A DNA stretch of 64,000 bases from Paraburkholderia saeva (GTDB lineage Bacteria; Pseudomonadota; Gammaproteobacteria; Burkholderiales; Burkholderiaceae). The stretch is taken from positions 434,001-498,000 of the forward strand of contig NZ_CAJQZC010000005.1 in assembly GCF_907164555.1 (NCBI RefSeq), read 5' to 3'. Under the pieces are notes generated by a model. The model searched no databases. It was not told the origin of the DNA and was given only the letters and a program-made list of their open reading frames with translations. Made by a program: the position numbers and the translations under genes. Shown piece after piece: positions 46,798-56,864 of the stretch (position 1 is the stretch's first letter; every line of letters begins with the position of its first letter).

Positions 46798-48246
46798 ATG
46801 TCTGTCAGGAAGCCGCAGGTGTCTCGAACTGCCCATCATCGCTCGCGTAGAAACAGAACCCGGTCAGGGGCCGCGTCCGCCAGGACGGCCGCCGGGGACG
46901 CACCCGTTATTGCCCCCATTCTCGAAATCGAATCGCTCGACATGGAAGCGCGCGGCGTCGGTCGCACGGTCAATGAAGACGGCGAGCCGGGCAAGGTGAT
47001 TTTCGTCGAAGGCGCATTGCCGGGCGAGCGCGTCAGTTATTTGAGTTATCGCAAGAAGCCGAAGTTCGAGCAGGCGACGGTCGTCGACGTATTACGCGAA
47101 AGCGTCATCCGCACCCGGCCGAAATGCCAGTTTTTCGGCACGTGCGGCGGCTGTTCGATGCAGCATCTGGATATTCGCGCGCAGATCGCCGTCAAGCAGC
47201 GCGTGCTCGAAGATAACCTGTCGCATCTCGCAAAGCTGCGCCCCGAAACCGTGTTCCGGCCGATTCACGGCCCGTCGTGGGGCTATCGCTACCGCGCGCG
47301 CCTGACCGTGCGCGACATCGAGAAGAAGGGCGGCGTGCTGGTCGGCTTCCACGAAAAGAAGAGCAGCTACGTCGCCGACATGACGTCCTGCGAAGTGTTG
47401 CCGCCGCACGTGTCGGCGATGCTGGTGCCGATGCGTCGTCTGGTGGAAGGGCTATCAATACGCGATCGCATGCCGCAGATCGAACTCGCGGTGGGCGCGT
47501 CGGTGACGGCGCTCGTGCTGCGGGTGCTGGAGCCGCTCAACGCCGCCGACGAACAGTTGCTGCGTGATTTCGCCGATGCGCACAACGTGCAGTTCTGGCT
47601 GCAGCCGAAGGGACCGGAGACCGTCACGCCGTTCTATCCGCTCGACGCACAGCTGGACTACACGCTGCCGGAATACGACATCCGGATGCCGTTCAAGCCG
47701 ACCGATTTCACGCAGGTGAACCACCAGATCAACCGTGTGCTGGTGAGCCGCGCGTTGCGTCTGCTGGCGCCCGCCGCGACGGATCGTGTGCTCGACCTGT
47801 TCTGCGGCATCGGCAATTTCACGCTGCCGCTCGCGCGGGTGGCGAGGGAAGTCGTCGGTATCGAAGGCAGCGAGGTCCTCACGACGCGCGCGCTCGCCAA
47901 TGCAGAGGCAAACGGCGTGGCGGGTCATACGTCGTTTGCATGCCGCAATCTCTTCGAAGTCACCGCCGACGACATGCGCGCGCTCGGTCACTTCGACAAG
48001 TTCCTGATCGATCCGCCGCGCGAAGGCGCACTGGCGGTCGCGAAGGCGCTCGCCGAAATCGCGCAGAGCGGCGAGGGTCCGCTGCCGAAACGCATGGTCT
48101 ACGTATCGTGCAATCCGGCGACGCTCGCGCGTGACGCCGGGCTGCTGGTTCACGAGGCGGGTTATCGTCTGAAAGGCGCGGGCGTGGTGAACATGTTCCC
48201 GCATACGTCGCACGTCGAATCGATCGCGCTGTTCGAGCGGGACTGA
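46798..48246 (+). CDS. rlmD: 23S rRNA (uracil-1939-C5)-methyltransferase RlmD
   Basis: 482 residues. TRAM domain (about 38-98), Fe-S cysteines C110, C116, C119 and C198 ([10 protein letters not shown]), then the SAM domain [18 protein letters not shown] and DPPREGA, and the catalytic [11 protein letters not shown]. It makes m5U at 1939 of 23S rRNA. The start ATG at 46798 follows the -10 element closely; a TTG 33 bp upstream is less likely. The N-terminal 35 residues before TRAM are basic and variable. Confidence 0.94.
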   Translation: MSVRKPQVSRTAHHRSRRNRTRSGAASARTAAGDAPVIAPILEIESLDMEARGVGRTVNEDGEPGKVIFVEGALPGERVSYLSYRKKPKFEQATVVDVLRESVIRTRPKCQFFGTCGGCSMQHLDIRAQIAVKQRVLEDNLSHLAKLRPETVFRPIHGPSWGYRYRARLTVRDIEKKGGVLVGFHEKKSSYVADMTSCEVLPPHVSAMLVPMRRLVEGLSIRDRMPQIELAVGASVTALVLRVLEPLNAADEQLLRDFADAHNVQFWLQPKGPETVTPFYPLDAQLDYTLPEYDIRMPFKPTDFTQVNHQINRVLVSRALRLLAPAATDRVLDLFCGIGNFTLPLARVAREVVGIEGSEVLTTRALANAEANGVAGHTSFACRNLFEVTADDMRALGHFDKFLIDPPREGALAVAKALAEIAQSGEGPLPKRMVYVSCNPATLARDAGLLVHEAGYRLKGAGVVNMFPHTSHVESIALFERD

Positions 48247-48297
48247 ACGAGGCGACCTGACGCCGGACTGCGAACCAAAACGCAGGTGCCACAAACG

Positions 48298-48328
48298 AAA
48301 ACGCCACGGAAAAATTCCGTGGCGTTTC
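48298..48328. terminator. Bidirectional intrinsic terminator, rlmD / bamD
   Basis: AAACGCCACGGA (48299-48310) pairs with TCCGTGGCGTTT (48316-48327), loop AAAAT. Confidence 0.92.
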
Positions 48329-48380
48329 TGTTTGACCCGACCCGGCGCGACTCAGATCATGGCATGCGGTAACGGCGGGA

Positions 48381-49181
48381 TTAGAACTGCCACCACGACT
48401 TCGCGGCACCCGGACGCGCGCGACCGGTGACATACGGGCTGTCCGGGAACGTGCCGGCCAGCACACGCTTCGTATCGTCGGCCAGTTGCGGCTGATCGAG
48501 TTTCTCGTAAGACAGCAGCATGATATGCAGCGCGTCTTCGATTGCAGGGGCGTTCTTGTATTCCTTGATCGCAAGCTGCGCGCGATTGATGGCCGCGACA
48601 TACGCGCCCCGACGATAGTAATAATCGGCGGCGTGCACTTCGTGCGAAGCCAGCGCATTCACGATGTAGCGCATGCGCTGCGCGGCATCCGGCGCGTACT
48701 TGCTGTCCGGATACTTGTCGACGACCACCTTGAACGCGTCATACGACTCGCGCAGCGACTTCGGATCGCGCTCGCTCATGTCCTGACCCGAGAAGCGGCC
48801 GAACAGACCCAGATCGTCGTTGAAGTGGATCATGCCCTTCAGGTAGTACGCGTAGGAAATGTCCGGGTGATCCGGATGCAACTGGATGAAGCGGTCGATG
48901 GCCTGATCGGCGTTCGCGGTTTCGCCGTCTTTCCAGTTGCAGTACGCCACGTTGATCTGCGCCTGCTGCGCAAAATGGCCGAACGGGTCGCGACCTTCAA
49001 GCTGTTCGAAGTACTTGGCACACTTGCCCCAGTCGCCGCCGGAGAGCGCGTCCTGCGCCTCCGTATATAATTTGTTGTTGGTCCAGACGGCTGTCTCGTC
49101 CGTCTTTTCGGGCAGACCGTGGCAGGCTGCCACGATCGCGAGCGCTGCTGCACAGGCAAGGTAACGGGCGACATTTTTCAT
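48381..49181 (-). CDS. bamD: Outer membrane assembly lipoprotein BamD
   Basis: 266-residue lipoprotein of the BAM complex. Signal MKNVARYLACAAALAIVAAC with lipobox Cys20, then TPR repeats (YTEAQDALSGGDWGKCAKYF, AQQAQINVAYCNWKDGE, PDISYAYYLKGMIHF) typical of BamD/ComL. It helps fold beta-barrel proteins into the outer membrane. I chose the ATG at 49181; an earlier ATG at 49292 would add 37 Ala/Lys-rich residues, but that stretch has only about half G/C in third codon position, unlike the rest of the gene, so it is probably leader. Upstream TATAAT lies inside the rluD coding region. Confidence 0.92.
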   Translation of the reverse strand: MKNVARYLACAAALAIVAACHGLPEKTDETAVWTNNKLYTEAQDALSGGDWGKCAKYFEQLEGRDPFGHFAQQAQINVAYCNWKDGETANADQAIDRFIQLHPDHPDISYAYYLKGMIHFNDDLGLFGRFSGQDMSERDPKSLRESYDAFKVVVDKYPDSKYAPDAAQRMRYIVNALASHEVHAADYYYRRGAYVAAINRAQLAIKEYKNAPAIEDALHIMLLSYEKLDQPQLADDTKRVLAGTFPDSPYVTGRARPGAAKSWWQF

Positions 49182-49330
49182 GCTGCGGGCGGCTTTCAGC
49201 GCCGTTGCATCTGCTGCCGCTTGTGCCGCTGCTTTTGCAGCGACCCGTGCCGTTGTTTGGGCCGTATTAGTAATGATGTTCAAGGCTCGCATTTTCCAGT
49301 CTAGCTTTACGTCCAGGTGACCCAGACTCA

Positions 49331-50578
49331 ATGACCCGCTCAAAAACTCCGGGTACCGTTGCCGGTACTCCGGATAGCAACAAAGATTATAGCCCAAGCG
49401 CCGAGCCCGACGACGCGCTGGCAGCCGATTCCCTCGACGACGACCTCGGTAGCGACGCCCTTGTGCCACACGCCGCACAGATGGTGCCGAGCCGGCCGGT
49501 CGACGAAGCACCGCGAATCGCGCAGGTGCCGGACGACATGGCGGGCGACCGCCTCGACAAGGTACTCGCGAAACTGTTCCCCGAATTCTCGCGTAACCGG
49601 CTGCAAAGCTGGATCGAGGCGCAGCGTGTGCGTGTCGATGGCGCGCCCGCGAAAATCCGTCAGCCGGTGCCGCTTGGCGCCACCATCGAGCTGATTCCCG
49701 ATCTTTTGCCCGAGCAGCTGGCATTTACGCCGGAGCCGGTCCCGCTCGACATCGTCTACGAAGACGACACCCTCGTCGTCATCAACAAGCCGGCCGGTCT
49801 CGTCGTGCATCCGGCGGCGGGCAACTGGGGCGGCACGGTCCTCAACGGCCTCCTGTACCGCTACGGCGCGTCGGCGGCCGGCCTGCCGCGCGCGGGCATC
49901 GTGCACCGGCTCGACAAGGAAACGTCCGGGCTGATGGTTGTCGCGCGCTCGCTCGAGGCGCAGACCGATCTCGTGCGCCAGTTGCAGGCGCGCACGGTGA
50001 AACGGCGCTATCTCGCGCTCGTGTGGGGCAACATGCCGGAAGAGGGCACGATCGATGCGCCGATCGGCCGCGATCCGCGTGAACGCACGCGCATGGCCGT
50101 GGTTACGAGCGCATCCGGCAAGGCCGCGCGCACGCACTTCCGGCGCATCGATTCGACGATGTGGGAGCGCCAGCCGGTGTCGGCGATTCACTGCGACCTT
50201 GAAACCGGCCGCACGCATCAGATTCGCGTGCACTGCGCGCATATCGGTCATCCGCTTCTCGGCGATCCGGTGTACGGACGCGCACGCGGCAAACGCTCCG
50301 TGACGCCGTTGCCGGACGGCTTCGCGCGCCAGGCGCTGCATGCGTGGCGTCTCGGTCTCATCCATCCGGAGACGGGGCGCTCGATGCAATGGCGCGCGGA
50401 CGTGCCGGACGACATGGCGACGCTGTCGGCGGCGCTCGGTCTCGGTCGCGACGACGAAGGCACATTCGAAGACGAGTACGGCGAGGACTACGAGGACTAC
50501 GACCACATCGATGACGATGACGACGCATCCGCCGACCTGCCGCACGGTGACGACGAAGACACGGACGATCCACGATGA
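49331..50578 (+). CDS. rluD: 23S rRNA pseudouridine synthase RluD
   Basis: 415 residues. An S4 RNA-binding domain ([19 protein letters not shown]) precedes the synthase domain with [16 protein letters not shown], whose Asp is catalytic, then [11 protein letters not shown] and [11 protein letters not shown]. It makes pseudouridines 1911, 1915 and 1917 of 23S rRNA. There is an acidic N-terminal extension (about 60 residues) and a very acidic C-terminal tail of about 45 residues. The ATG at 49331 has AGGTGA 10 nt before it, but its first 25 codons show low G/C at third positions. pgeF overlaps it by ATGA. Confidence 0.93.
   Translation: MTRSKTPGTVAGTPDSNKDYSPSAEPDDALAADSLDDDLGSDALVPHAAQMVPSRPVDEAPRIAQVPDDMAGDRLDKVLAKLFPEFSRNRLQSWIEAQRVRVDGAPAKIRQPVPLGATIELIPDLLPEQLAFTPEPVPLDIVYEDDTLVVINKPAGLVVHPAAGNWGGTVLNGLLYRYGASAAGLPRAGIVHRLDKETSGLMVVARSLEAQTDLVRQLQARTVKRRYLALVWGNMPEEGTIDAPIGRDPRERTRMAVVTSASGKAARTHFRRIDSTMWERQPVSAIHCDLETGRTHQIRVHCAHIGHPLLGDPVYGRARGKRSVTPLPDGFARQALHAWRLGLIHPETGRSMQWRADVPDDMATLSAALGLGRDDEGTFEDEYGEDYEDYDHIDDDDDASADLPHGDDEDTDDPR
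49386..49391 (-). promoter_or_regulatory. Candidate -10 of bamD inside the start of rluD
   Basis: Minus-strand TATAAT at 49391-49386 is a perfect -10; no clear -35 is seen. It would give bamD a leader of about 200 nt and overlaps rluD codons 19-21. Confidence 0.45.
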
Positions 50579-51408
50579 GCTCGCCTGATCTGACGTTCGC
50601 CGACGTACTGCAGCCCGCGTGGCGTGTGTCGCCGCGGGTGCAGGCGCTTGTCACGACGCGTAACGGCGGCGTGAGCGAGCCGCCATTTGGACGCTGGGCC
50701 GATGGCGTCGATCAGCCGGGCGGCCTGAACCTGGGCCGGCGCGCCGGCGACGATCCCGAGGCCGTCGAAATCAACCGCGCGCGCCTTCTCGCGCTGACGG
50801 GTACGCCTGCGGCATGGCTCGAGCAGATCCACGGCGCGCAAGTCGTGAACGCCGCCGACGTGCTGGCAGGCGCGCAGCAGGGCGCGGCGCCCGTGCGCGC
50901 CGACGCCAGCGTGACAGACCAGCCGGGCGTGATGTGCATTGTGATGATCGCCGACTGCATGCCGGTATTGCTGTGCGATGCAAACGGCCGCGCCGTGGGC
51001 GCGGCGCATGCGGGCTGGCGAGGTCTCGCTGCTGGCATCGTCGAGAAGACGGCGGCACGGGTTGCGCAACTCGCGGGCAGCGGACACGAACGGCTCCACG
51101 CCTACCTTGGTCCGTCGATCGGTCCCACCGCATTCGAAGTCGGGGCAGACGTGCGTGACGCCTTCATGAACGGTGTCGACGGGGCACAACGGGATGCCAC
51201 GTCGAAGGCGTTCGTTCCGCGAGCCGGAATGCCGGGTAAATACCTTGCCGATCTTCCTGCGCTCGCGCGCATTCGTTTGAATTGGATCGGAGTTACTCAG
51301 ATCACCTGCGCAAACGCCTGTACCGTAACTGAACGATCGCGCTTTTATTCGTATCGTCGCGATGCCGAAACGGGACGTATGGCGGCAATGATCTGGCTCG
51401 CCGATTGA
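50575..51408 (+). CDS. pgeF: Peptidoglycan editing factor PgeF (YfiH/laccase-domain protein)
   Basis: 277 residues of the YfiH/DUF152 family: [33 protein letters not shown] (Cys-containing metal site), [17 protein letters not shown] (His) and [14 protein letters not shown]. In E. coli PgeF removes L-Ser-containing muropeptide precursors; some relatives show laccase-like oxidation. Overlap ATGA with rluD shows co-translation, as in many proteobacteria. Length is usual. Confidence 0.93.
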   Translation: MSSPDLTFADVLQPAWRVSPRVQALVTTRNGGVSEPPFGRWADGVDQPGGLNLGRRAGDDPEAVEINRARLLALTGTPAAWLEQIHGAQVVNAADVLAGAQQGAAPVRADASVTDQPGVMCIVMIADCMPVLLCDANGRAVGAAHAGWRGLAAGIVEKTAARVAQLAGSGHERLHAYLGPSIGPTAFEVGADVRDAFMNGVDGAQRDATSKAFVPRAGMPGKYLADLPALARIRLNWIGVTQITCANACTVTERSRFYSYRRDAETGRMAAMIWLAD

Positions 51409-51861
51409 GCGAATCGCGTACAGACTGAACGCGCGCGGCACGCGGCGTGATGCCCGTATCCGCGTGATTCACGCGGCGAAATTTGCTGCGCCGCCGGAAT
51501 CGCATCCGGCGGCACGTGTGATATCACGGCGTCCGCGAACGGGATTGCGCAACCGCTGCATAAAATGCCGTCAAGCCGTCAATAAATGTAAAACAACGGG
51601 GCATTCACACTCTTTTTACTGTTATCCACTGCATTGACAAATTGCGATTTCAATGTCCGTTAAAAGGACATGGGGAAAACGATAATTAAAAAAATATCGC
51701 ACTGCGGCAAAATCGGGATCAAGCATTGACATGCCTTGCAATGGGGAGCAAGAATGTTCCTCACCACGGGACAGGGCGTGACGAGGTCGCGAGCAATCGC
51801 CCACGTGCGCATACACCTGCCTCTCAACCAGTCCGTCAGGACTTACCGGTAAAAAGCAGGT
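51409..51861. other. AT-rich control region upstream of phaC
   Basis: 453 bases with no supported gene. The part 51600-51700 is distinctly AT-rich against the surrounding genes. It holds two TTGACA elements (51634-51639 and 51726-51731). A small minus-strand frame (51622-51816) has no ribosome site or similarity and is not called. Confidence 0.6.
51726..51755 (+). promoter_or_regulatory. Sigma-70 promoter of the pha operon
   Basis: TTGACA (51726-51731), 18-bp spacer, AAGAAT (51750-51755). The same layout, TTGACA-N18-AACAAT, is what I recall for the phaC1 promoter of Cupriavidus necator. Leader to the phaC ATG is about 100 nt. Confidence 0.6.
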
Positions 51862-53820
51862 ATGGCAGCATCAAAACGTTCTACTACTTCTTCCCGTAAG
51901 CCCGCTGCAGCCGATGCCCCGCAGCCGGAAGCCGCACCCGATACCGCGGCTTCGTCCGCCGGGATGCAGCAGATGTTCGAAGCCTGGATGAATGCATGGC
52001 GTGCGGCCGGCGGTACGGCCCAGCCTGCGCAAGGTGCCGCGGCGGACAGTGCGGCGGCGCCCTGGTGGACAGCTGCCGGATTCGGTGCGAACGGTTCGCC
52101 ATTCCAGATGCCCGCCATGCCAGCATTTGCCGGCATGCCGCAGATGCCGTTCCCCGGCATGCCCGATTTCAGCAAGGCCGCAGCGGCGATGTCGCCATTT
52201 GCCGCGTTGAAGGTGCCTTCGGCGGCGATTCCGCCGGAGCGTCTCCAGCAACTGCAGTCGGACTATTCGCGCGAAGCGATGCAACTGATGCAGCAGGCCG
52301 CCGATGCAAAACCGAACCTTCCCGAGCTGAAAGACCGGCGTTTCAGCGCCGAGGCCTGGAGCGCCGCGCCTGCGTATGCGTTCACCGCTGCGTGGTATCT
52401 GCTGAACGCACGCTATCTGCAGGAACTCGTCGACGCGATCGAGACCGATGCGAAGACGCGTGAGCGCATTCGTTTCGCTGTCCAGCAATGGACCGCGGCG
52501 GCATCGCCCAGCAACTTCTTCGCGTTGAATCCCGAAGCGCAAAAGACACTGCTCGAAAGCCAGGGTGAAAGCCTGCGTCAGGGCGTGATGAACCTGTTGG
52601 GCGACCTGCAGCGCGGCAAGATTTCGCAGACGGACGAATCCGGCTTCGTGGTGGGCAAGAACCTCGCGAATACCGAAGGCTCGGTCGTCTTCGAAAACGA
52701 ACTGCTTCAGCTGATCCAGTACAAGCCGCGTACGGCAACGGTGCGCGAGCGGCCGTTGCTGATCGTGCCGCCTTGCATCAACAAGTTCTACATTCTCGAT
52801 CTGCAGCCGGAGAATTCGCTCGTTGCGCATGGTCTCGATTCAGGGCATCAGGTATTCCTGATTTCATGGCGCAACGCAGATGCCTCGATTGCCAGCAAGA
52901 CGTGGGACGACTACATCGACGGCGGCGTGCTCACCGCGATCGAAACCGTTCGCCAGATCAGCGGACGTGAGCAGATCAATACGCTCGGCTTTTGCGTCGG
53001 CGGCACGATGCTCGCCACCGCGCTTGCCGTTGCGGCTGCGCGCGGCGAGCATCCGGCTTCATCGATGACCCTGCTTACCGCGATGCTCGACTTCAGTGAC
53101 ACCGGCGTGCTCGACGTGTTCGTCGATGAAGCGCATGTGAAGATGCGCGAGCAGACGATTGGCGGTATCGGTGGCGGCCAGCCTGGTCTCATGCGCGGCA
53201 TCGAGTTCGCCAATACGTTCTCGTTCCTGCGGCCGAACGACCTCGTGTGGAATTACGTCGTCGACAATTACCTGAAGGGCCGCACGCCCGTGCCGTTCGA
53301 TCTGCTCTACTGGAACAGCGATTCGACGAGCCTGCCAGGTCCGATGTACGTCTGGTATCTGCGCAACACGTATCTCGAGAACAGGCTGCGCGAACCGGGC
53401 GCGTTGACCGTATGCGGCGAGCAGGTCGACCTGTCGCGTATCGACGTGCCGACCTTCATCTACGGTTCGCGTGAAGACCATATCGTGCCGTGGCCTACGG
53501 CGTACGCGTCGGTGCCGCTGCTCACCGGGCCGGTCAAGTTCGTGCTCGGCGCATCTGGACATATCGCGGGCGTGATCAATCCGCCGAAGAAGAACAAGCG
53601 CAACTACTGGGTGCTGCAAGGCGAAGCGAAGACACTGCCGGAGACAGCTGACGACTGGTTCGAACAGGCTGCGGAAGTGCCGGGCAGCTGGTGGCCCGAG
53701 TGGACGGCATGGCTCGACCAGTACGCCGGAAAGAAGGTGAAGCCGCGTGCCGAGCCCGGCTCGGCGGACTATCGCGAGATCGAACCCGCGCCGGGTCGAT
53801 ACGTGCTTCAGCGTGACTGA
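51862..53820 (+). CDS. phaC: Class I poly(3-hydroxyalkanoate) synthase
   Basis: 652-residue granule-bound polymerase making PHB from 3-hydroxybutyryl-CoA. Catalytic Cys378 in the lipase-like box GFCVGGT; Asp in YGSREDHIVPW and His in ASGHIAGV complete the triad. PhaC N-terminal domain (AYAFTAAWYLLNARYLQEL) is present. The first 110 residues are an Ala-rich segment with a Met-Pro repeat (residues 83-102). An AGCAGGT precedes the ATG. Followed by phaA 140 bp later. Confidence 0.95.
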   Translation: MAASKRSTTSSRKPAAADAPQPEAAPDTAASSAGMQQMFEAWMNAWRAAGGTAQPAQGAAADSAAAPWWTAAGFGANGSPFQMPAMPAFAGMPQMPFPGMPDFSKAAAAMSPFAALKVPSAAIPPERLQQLQSDYSREAMQLMQQAADAKPNLPELKDRRFSAEAWSAAPAYAFTAAWYLLNARYLQELVDAIETDAKTRERIRFAVQQWTAAASPSNFFALNPEAQKTLLESQGESLRQGVMNLLGDLQRGKISQTDESGFVVGKNLANTEGSVVFENELLQLIQYKPRTATVRERPLLIVPPCINKFYILDLQPENSLVAHGLDSGHQVFLISWRNADASIASKTWDDYIDGGVLTAIETVRQISGREQINTLGFCVGGTMLATALAVAAARGEHPASSMTLLTAMLDFSDTGVLDVFVDEAHVKMREQTIGGIGGGQPGLMRGIEFANTFSFLRPNDLVWNYVVDNYLKGRTPVPFDLLYWNSDSTSLPGPMYVWYLRNTYLENRLREPGALTVCGEQVDLSRIDVPTFIYGSREDHIVPWPTAYASVPLLTGPVKFVLGASGHIAGVINPPKKNKRNYWVLQGEAKTLPETADDWFEQAAEVPGSWWPEWTAWLDQYAGKKVKPRAEPGSADYREIEPAPGRYVLQRD

Positions 53821-53947
53821 CAGTGAAGGGATGGCGTAGCAACAGCGGCGGCAGCAGGAGCAAGGGAAACGGCAATCGAAGCACGCCGCAATCGAAGCAG
53901 ATGGATTTTTAACTTGACGGGCTGCGGAGTATCAGACCGCGACGCCC

Positions 53948-53953
53948 GGAGGA
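53948..53953 (+). promoter_or_regulatory. Ribosome binding site that decides the phaA start
   Basis: GGAGGA is 2 nt from an ATG at 53955 but about 7-8 nt from the ATG at 53961, so the second ATG is the real start. Confidence 0.8.
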
Positions 53954-53960
53954 AATGAAA

Positions 53961-55142
53961 ATGACTGATGTTGTGATCGTATCGGCCGCACGTACTGGAG
54001 TCGGCAAATTCGGCGGGTCGCTGGCGAAAATCGCCGCGCCCGATCTAGGCGCGACGGTTGTCCGCGCGGTTCTCGCGCGCGCGGGCCTGAAGCCTGAGCA
54101 GATCAGTGAAGTCATCCTCGGTCAGGTGCTGACAGCAGGCTCGGGCCAGAACCCGGCGCGCCAGGCGCTGATCAAGGCCGGATTGCCGACGGCCGTGCCG
54201 GGCATGACGATCAACAAGGTGTGCGGCTCGGGCCTGAAGGCCGTGATGCTTGCCGCCAACGCGATCATTGCGGGCGACGCGGATATCATCGTCGCCGGCG
54301 GTCAGGAAAACATGAGCGCCGCGCCGCACGTGCTGCCGGGCTCGCGCGACGGCTTCCGCATGGGCGATGCGAAGCTCATCGACAGCATGATCGTCGACGG
54401 CCTGTGGGATGCGTTCAACCACTATCACATGGGCACCACGGCGGAAAACGTCGCGAAGGAATACGACATCACGCGCGAGCAGCAGGATGCGTTTGCAGCG
54501 TTGTCGCAGAATAAGGCGGAAGCCGCACAGAAGGCCGGCCGTTTCGATGATGAAATCGTCCCGGTCGAAATCCCGCAACGCAAAGGCGATCCGGTACGCT
54601 TCGCGACCGACGAATTCGTGCGCCACGGTGTGACCGCCGAATCGCTCGCAGGCCTGAAGCCGGCGTTCTCGAAGGAAGGCACGGTGACGGCCGCGAATGC
54701 GTCGGGTCTGAACGACGGCGCGGCAGCCGTGGTTGTGATGTCGGCGAAGAAGGCCGAAGCACTCGGTCTCACGCCGCTCGCGCGCATCAAGGCATATGCG
54801 AACGCGGGCGTCGATCCGAAGGTGATGGGCATGGGTCCGGTGCCGGCGTCGCGCCGCTGCCTCGAACGCGCGGGCTGGAGCGCGTCGGACCTCGACCTGA
54901 TGGAAATCAACGAGGCGTTTGCAGCACAGGCGCTCGCCGTGCACAAGCAGATGGGCTGGGACACGTCGAAGGTCAACGTGAACGGCGGCGCGATCGCAAT
55001 CGGTCACCCGATCGGCGCGTCCGGTTGCCGGATTCTCGTCACGCTGCTGCACGAAATGCAGAAGCGCGATGCGAAGAAGGGCCTCGCGTCGCTGTGTATC
55101 GGTGGCGGGATGGGCGTGGCGCTGGCAGTCGAGCGTTATTGA
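53961..55142 (+). CDS. phaA: Acetyl-CoA acetyltransferase PhaA
   Basis: 393-residue thiolase starting [19 protein letters not shown]. Active residues Cys88 ([11 protein letters not shown]), His349 (IGHPIGASG) and Cys379 (LCIGGGMG) are all in place. It condenses two acetyl-CoA to acetoacetyl-CoA for PHB. The frame opens two codons earlier, but the ribosome site favours 53961. phaB follows 220 bp later. Confidence 0.95.
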   Translation: MTDVVIVSAARTGVGKFGGSLAKIAAPDLGATVVRAVLARAGLKPEQISEVILGQVLTAGSGQNPARQALIKAGLPTAVPGMTINKVCGSGLKAVMLAANAIIAGDADIIVAGGQENMSAAPHVLPGSRDGFRMGDAKLIDSMIVDGLWDAFNHYHMGTTAENVAKEYDITREQQDAFAALSQNKAEAAQKAGRFDDEIVPVEIPQRKGDPVRFATDEFVRHGVTAESLAGLKPAFSKEGTVTAANASGLNDGAAAVVVMSAKKAEALGLTPLARIKAYANAGVDPKVMGMGPVPASRRCLERAGWSASDLDLMEINEAFAAQALAVHKQMGWDTSKVNVNGGAIAIGHPIGASGCRILVTLLHEMQKRDAKKGLASLCIGGGMGVALAVERY

Positions 55143-55362
55143 CGGTGGGCGGCGCGGTTGTCTGTGCGGCACGGCGCTGCCTTGTGCAGCGTCGTCAGGA
55201 CGAGGCAACGGCCGTCATGCGGTTCGCGCGAAGGCGGAGTCGCGGCAGGGAGGCTGGCCGGGATTCCCGCAGGGCAGAGGGCATGGAGACAGTAGTGGCG
55301 AGGGTTGAAGCTGCCGGTCAATACCGGTGGGCACCTTGCACAACGATAATGGAGTGTGGTTT

Positions 55363-56103
55363 ATGTCACAGCGAATTGCGTATGTAACGGGCGGGATGGG
55401 CGGCATCGGCACGAGTATCTGCCAGCGTCTGCACAAGGAGGGTTTCAAGGTCGTCGCTGGCTGCGGCCCGAATTCCCCGCGTCGTGTGAAGTGGCTGGGC
55501 GAGCAGAAGGCGCTTGGGTTCGATTTCATTGCGTCCGAAGGCAACGTCGGCGACTGGGAATCGACGAAGCAGGCATTCGACAAGGTGAAGGCCGAAGTCG
55601 GCGAGGTCGATATCCTCGTCAACAACGCCGGCATCACGCGCGACGTCGTGTTCCGCAAGATGACGCATGAAGACTGGACGGCGGTCATCGACACTAACCT
55701 CACGAGTCTCTTCAATGTGACGAAGCAGGTCATCGACGGCATGGTGGAGCGGGGTTTTGGCCGCATCATCAATATTTCGTCGGTGAACGGACAGAAAGGG
55801 CAGTTCGGCCAGACGAACTATTCGACTGCCAAGGCCGGCATTCACGGCTTTACGATGTCGCTGGCGCAGGAAGTCGCGACGAAGGGCGTGACGGTCAACA
55901 CCATTTCGCCGGGCTATATCGGTACGGACATGGTGAAATCGATTCGCCCCGATGTGCTGGAAAAGATCGTGGCGACGATTCCGGTGCGCCGTCTTGGGCA
56001 TCCGGACGAAATTGGCTCGATCGTGGCGTGGCTCGCGTCCGACGAATCGGGCTTTTCGACAGGCGCCGATTTTTCACTGAACGGCGGCCTGCATATGGGC
56101 TGA
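55363..56103 (+). CDS. phaB: Acetoacetyl-CoA reductase PhaB
   Basis: 246-residue SDR that reduces acetoacetyl-CoA to (R)-3-hydroxybutyryl-CoA using NADPH. TGGMGGIGTSI is the cofactor site, and Ser140, Tyr153 and Lys157 (NYSTAKAG) are the catalytic residues; PGYIGTDMV is typical of PhaB. ATG at 55363 has GGAG 8-11 nt upstream; the 12 codons before it are not part of the family. Confidence 0.95.
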   Translation: MSQRIAYVTGGMGGIGTSICQRLHKEGFKVVAGCGPNSPRRVKWLGEQKALGFDFIASEGNVGDWESTKQAFDKVKAEVGEVDILVNNAGITRDVVFRKMTHEDWTAVIDTNLTSLFNVTKQVIDGMVERGFGRIINISSVNGQKGQFGQTNYSTAKAGIHGFTMSLAQEVATKGVTVNTISPGYIGTDMVKSIRPDVLEKIVATIPVRRLGHPDEIGSIVAWLASDESGFSTGADFSLNGGLHMG

Positions 56104-56234
56104 TCCTGCTTGCGCCCCGTTCCGGCGGGGCGTTGCGGATCAGATGGTTCCGGCGGCGTCTCGCATTGCGCAAGGGTTCGATTGCGCGTGCGACTGGCGC
56201 CGTTTCTGCGCTCTCGGGCGCTTAAAGGCGTTAA

Positions 56235-56816
56235 ATGACAACGACTACTACAAAGAAGACGACGGCCGAACGACTCATCAAGAAGTATCCGAACCGCCGG
56301 CTGTACGATACGGAGACAAGCACGTACATCACGTTGACGGACGTGAAGACGCTCGTACTGGATCAGGAAGACTTCAAGGTCATCGACGCCAAGAGCAACG
56401 AGGACCTGACGCGCGCGATCCTGCTGCAGATCATTCTCGAAGAAGAAAGCGGCGGCCTGCCGATGTTTTCTTCATCGATGCTCTCGCAGATCATCCGTTT
56501 TTACGGGCACGCGATGCAGGGCATGATGGGCACGTATCTTGAGAAGAACATCCAGGCGTTCATCGATATTCAGGCAAAACTCACCGATCAGTCGAAGACG
56601 CTCTACGAAGGCAACGCGATGAACCCGGAAGTCTGGTCGCAGTTCATGAACATGCAGGCGCCGATGATGCAGGGGATGATGACGAGCTACATCGAGCAGT
56701 CGAAGAACATGTTCGTGCAGATGCAGGAACAGATGCAGACCCAGGCGAAATCGATGTTCAGCACGTTCCCGTTCAACAAGCAGCCGAATCCGAATCCGGA
56801 GCCGGAGAAGAAGTAA
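56235..56816 (+). CDS. phaR: PHB-responsive repressor PhaR
   Basis: 193 residues with the PHB_acc_N DNA-binding domain (RLIKKYPNRRLYDTETSTYI) and PHB_acc domain (MFSSSMLSQIIRFYGHAMQG), then a Met/Gln-rich helical C terminus. PhaR represses phasin and pha genes and is titrated by PHB granules. It follows phaB by 131 bp. Confidence 0.95.
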   Translation: MTTTTTKKTTAERLIKKYPNRRLYDTETSTYITLTDVKTLVLDQEDFKVIDAKSNEDLTRAILLQIILEEESGGLPMFSSSMLSQIIRFYGHAMQGMMGTYLEKNIQAFIDIQAKLTDQSKTLYEGNAMNPEVWSQFMNMQAPMMQGMMTSYIEQSKNMFVQMQEQMQTQAKSMFSTFPFNKQPNPNPEPEKK

Positions 56817-56864
56817 GGAAGCGCGGCGGCAATGCCGGAAAGCGGCGGATCCGTGCTGCCTGTG

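Noticed and set aside
49066..49071. Plus-strand TATAAT inside bamD
   Set aside because: No -35 at proper distance and 260 bp from rluD; likely chance from Tyr/Ile/Asn codons.
51622..51816. 64-codon minus-strand frame upstream of phaC
   Set aside because: AT-rich regulatory region, no ribosome site, covers the probable pha promoter.
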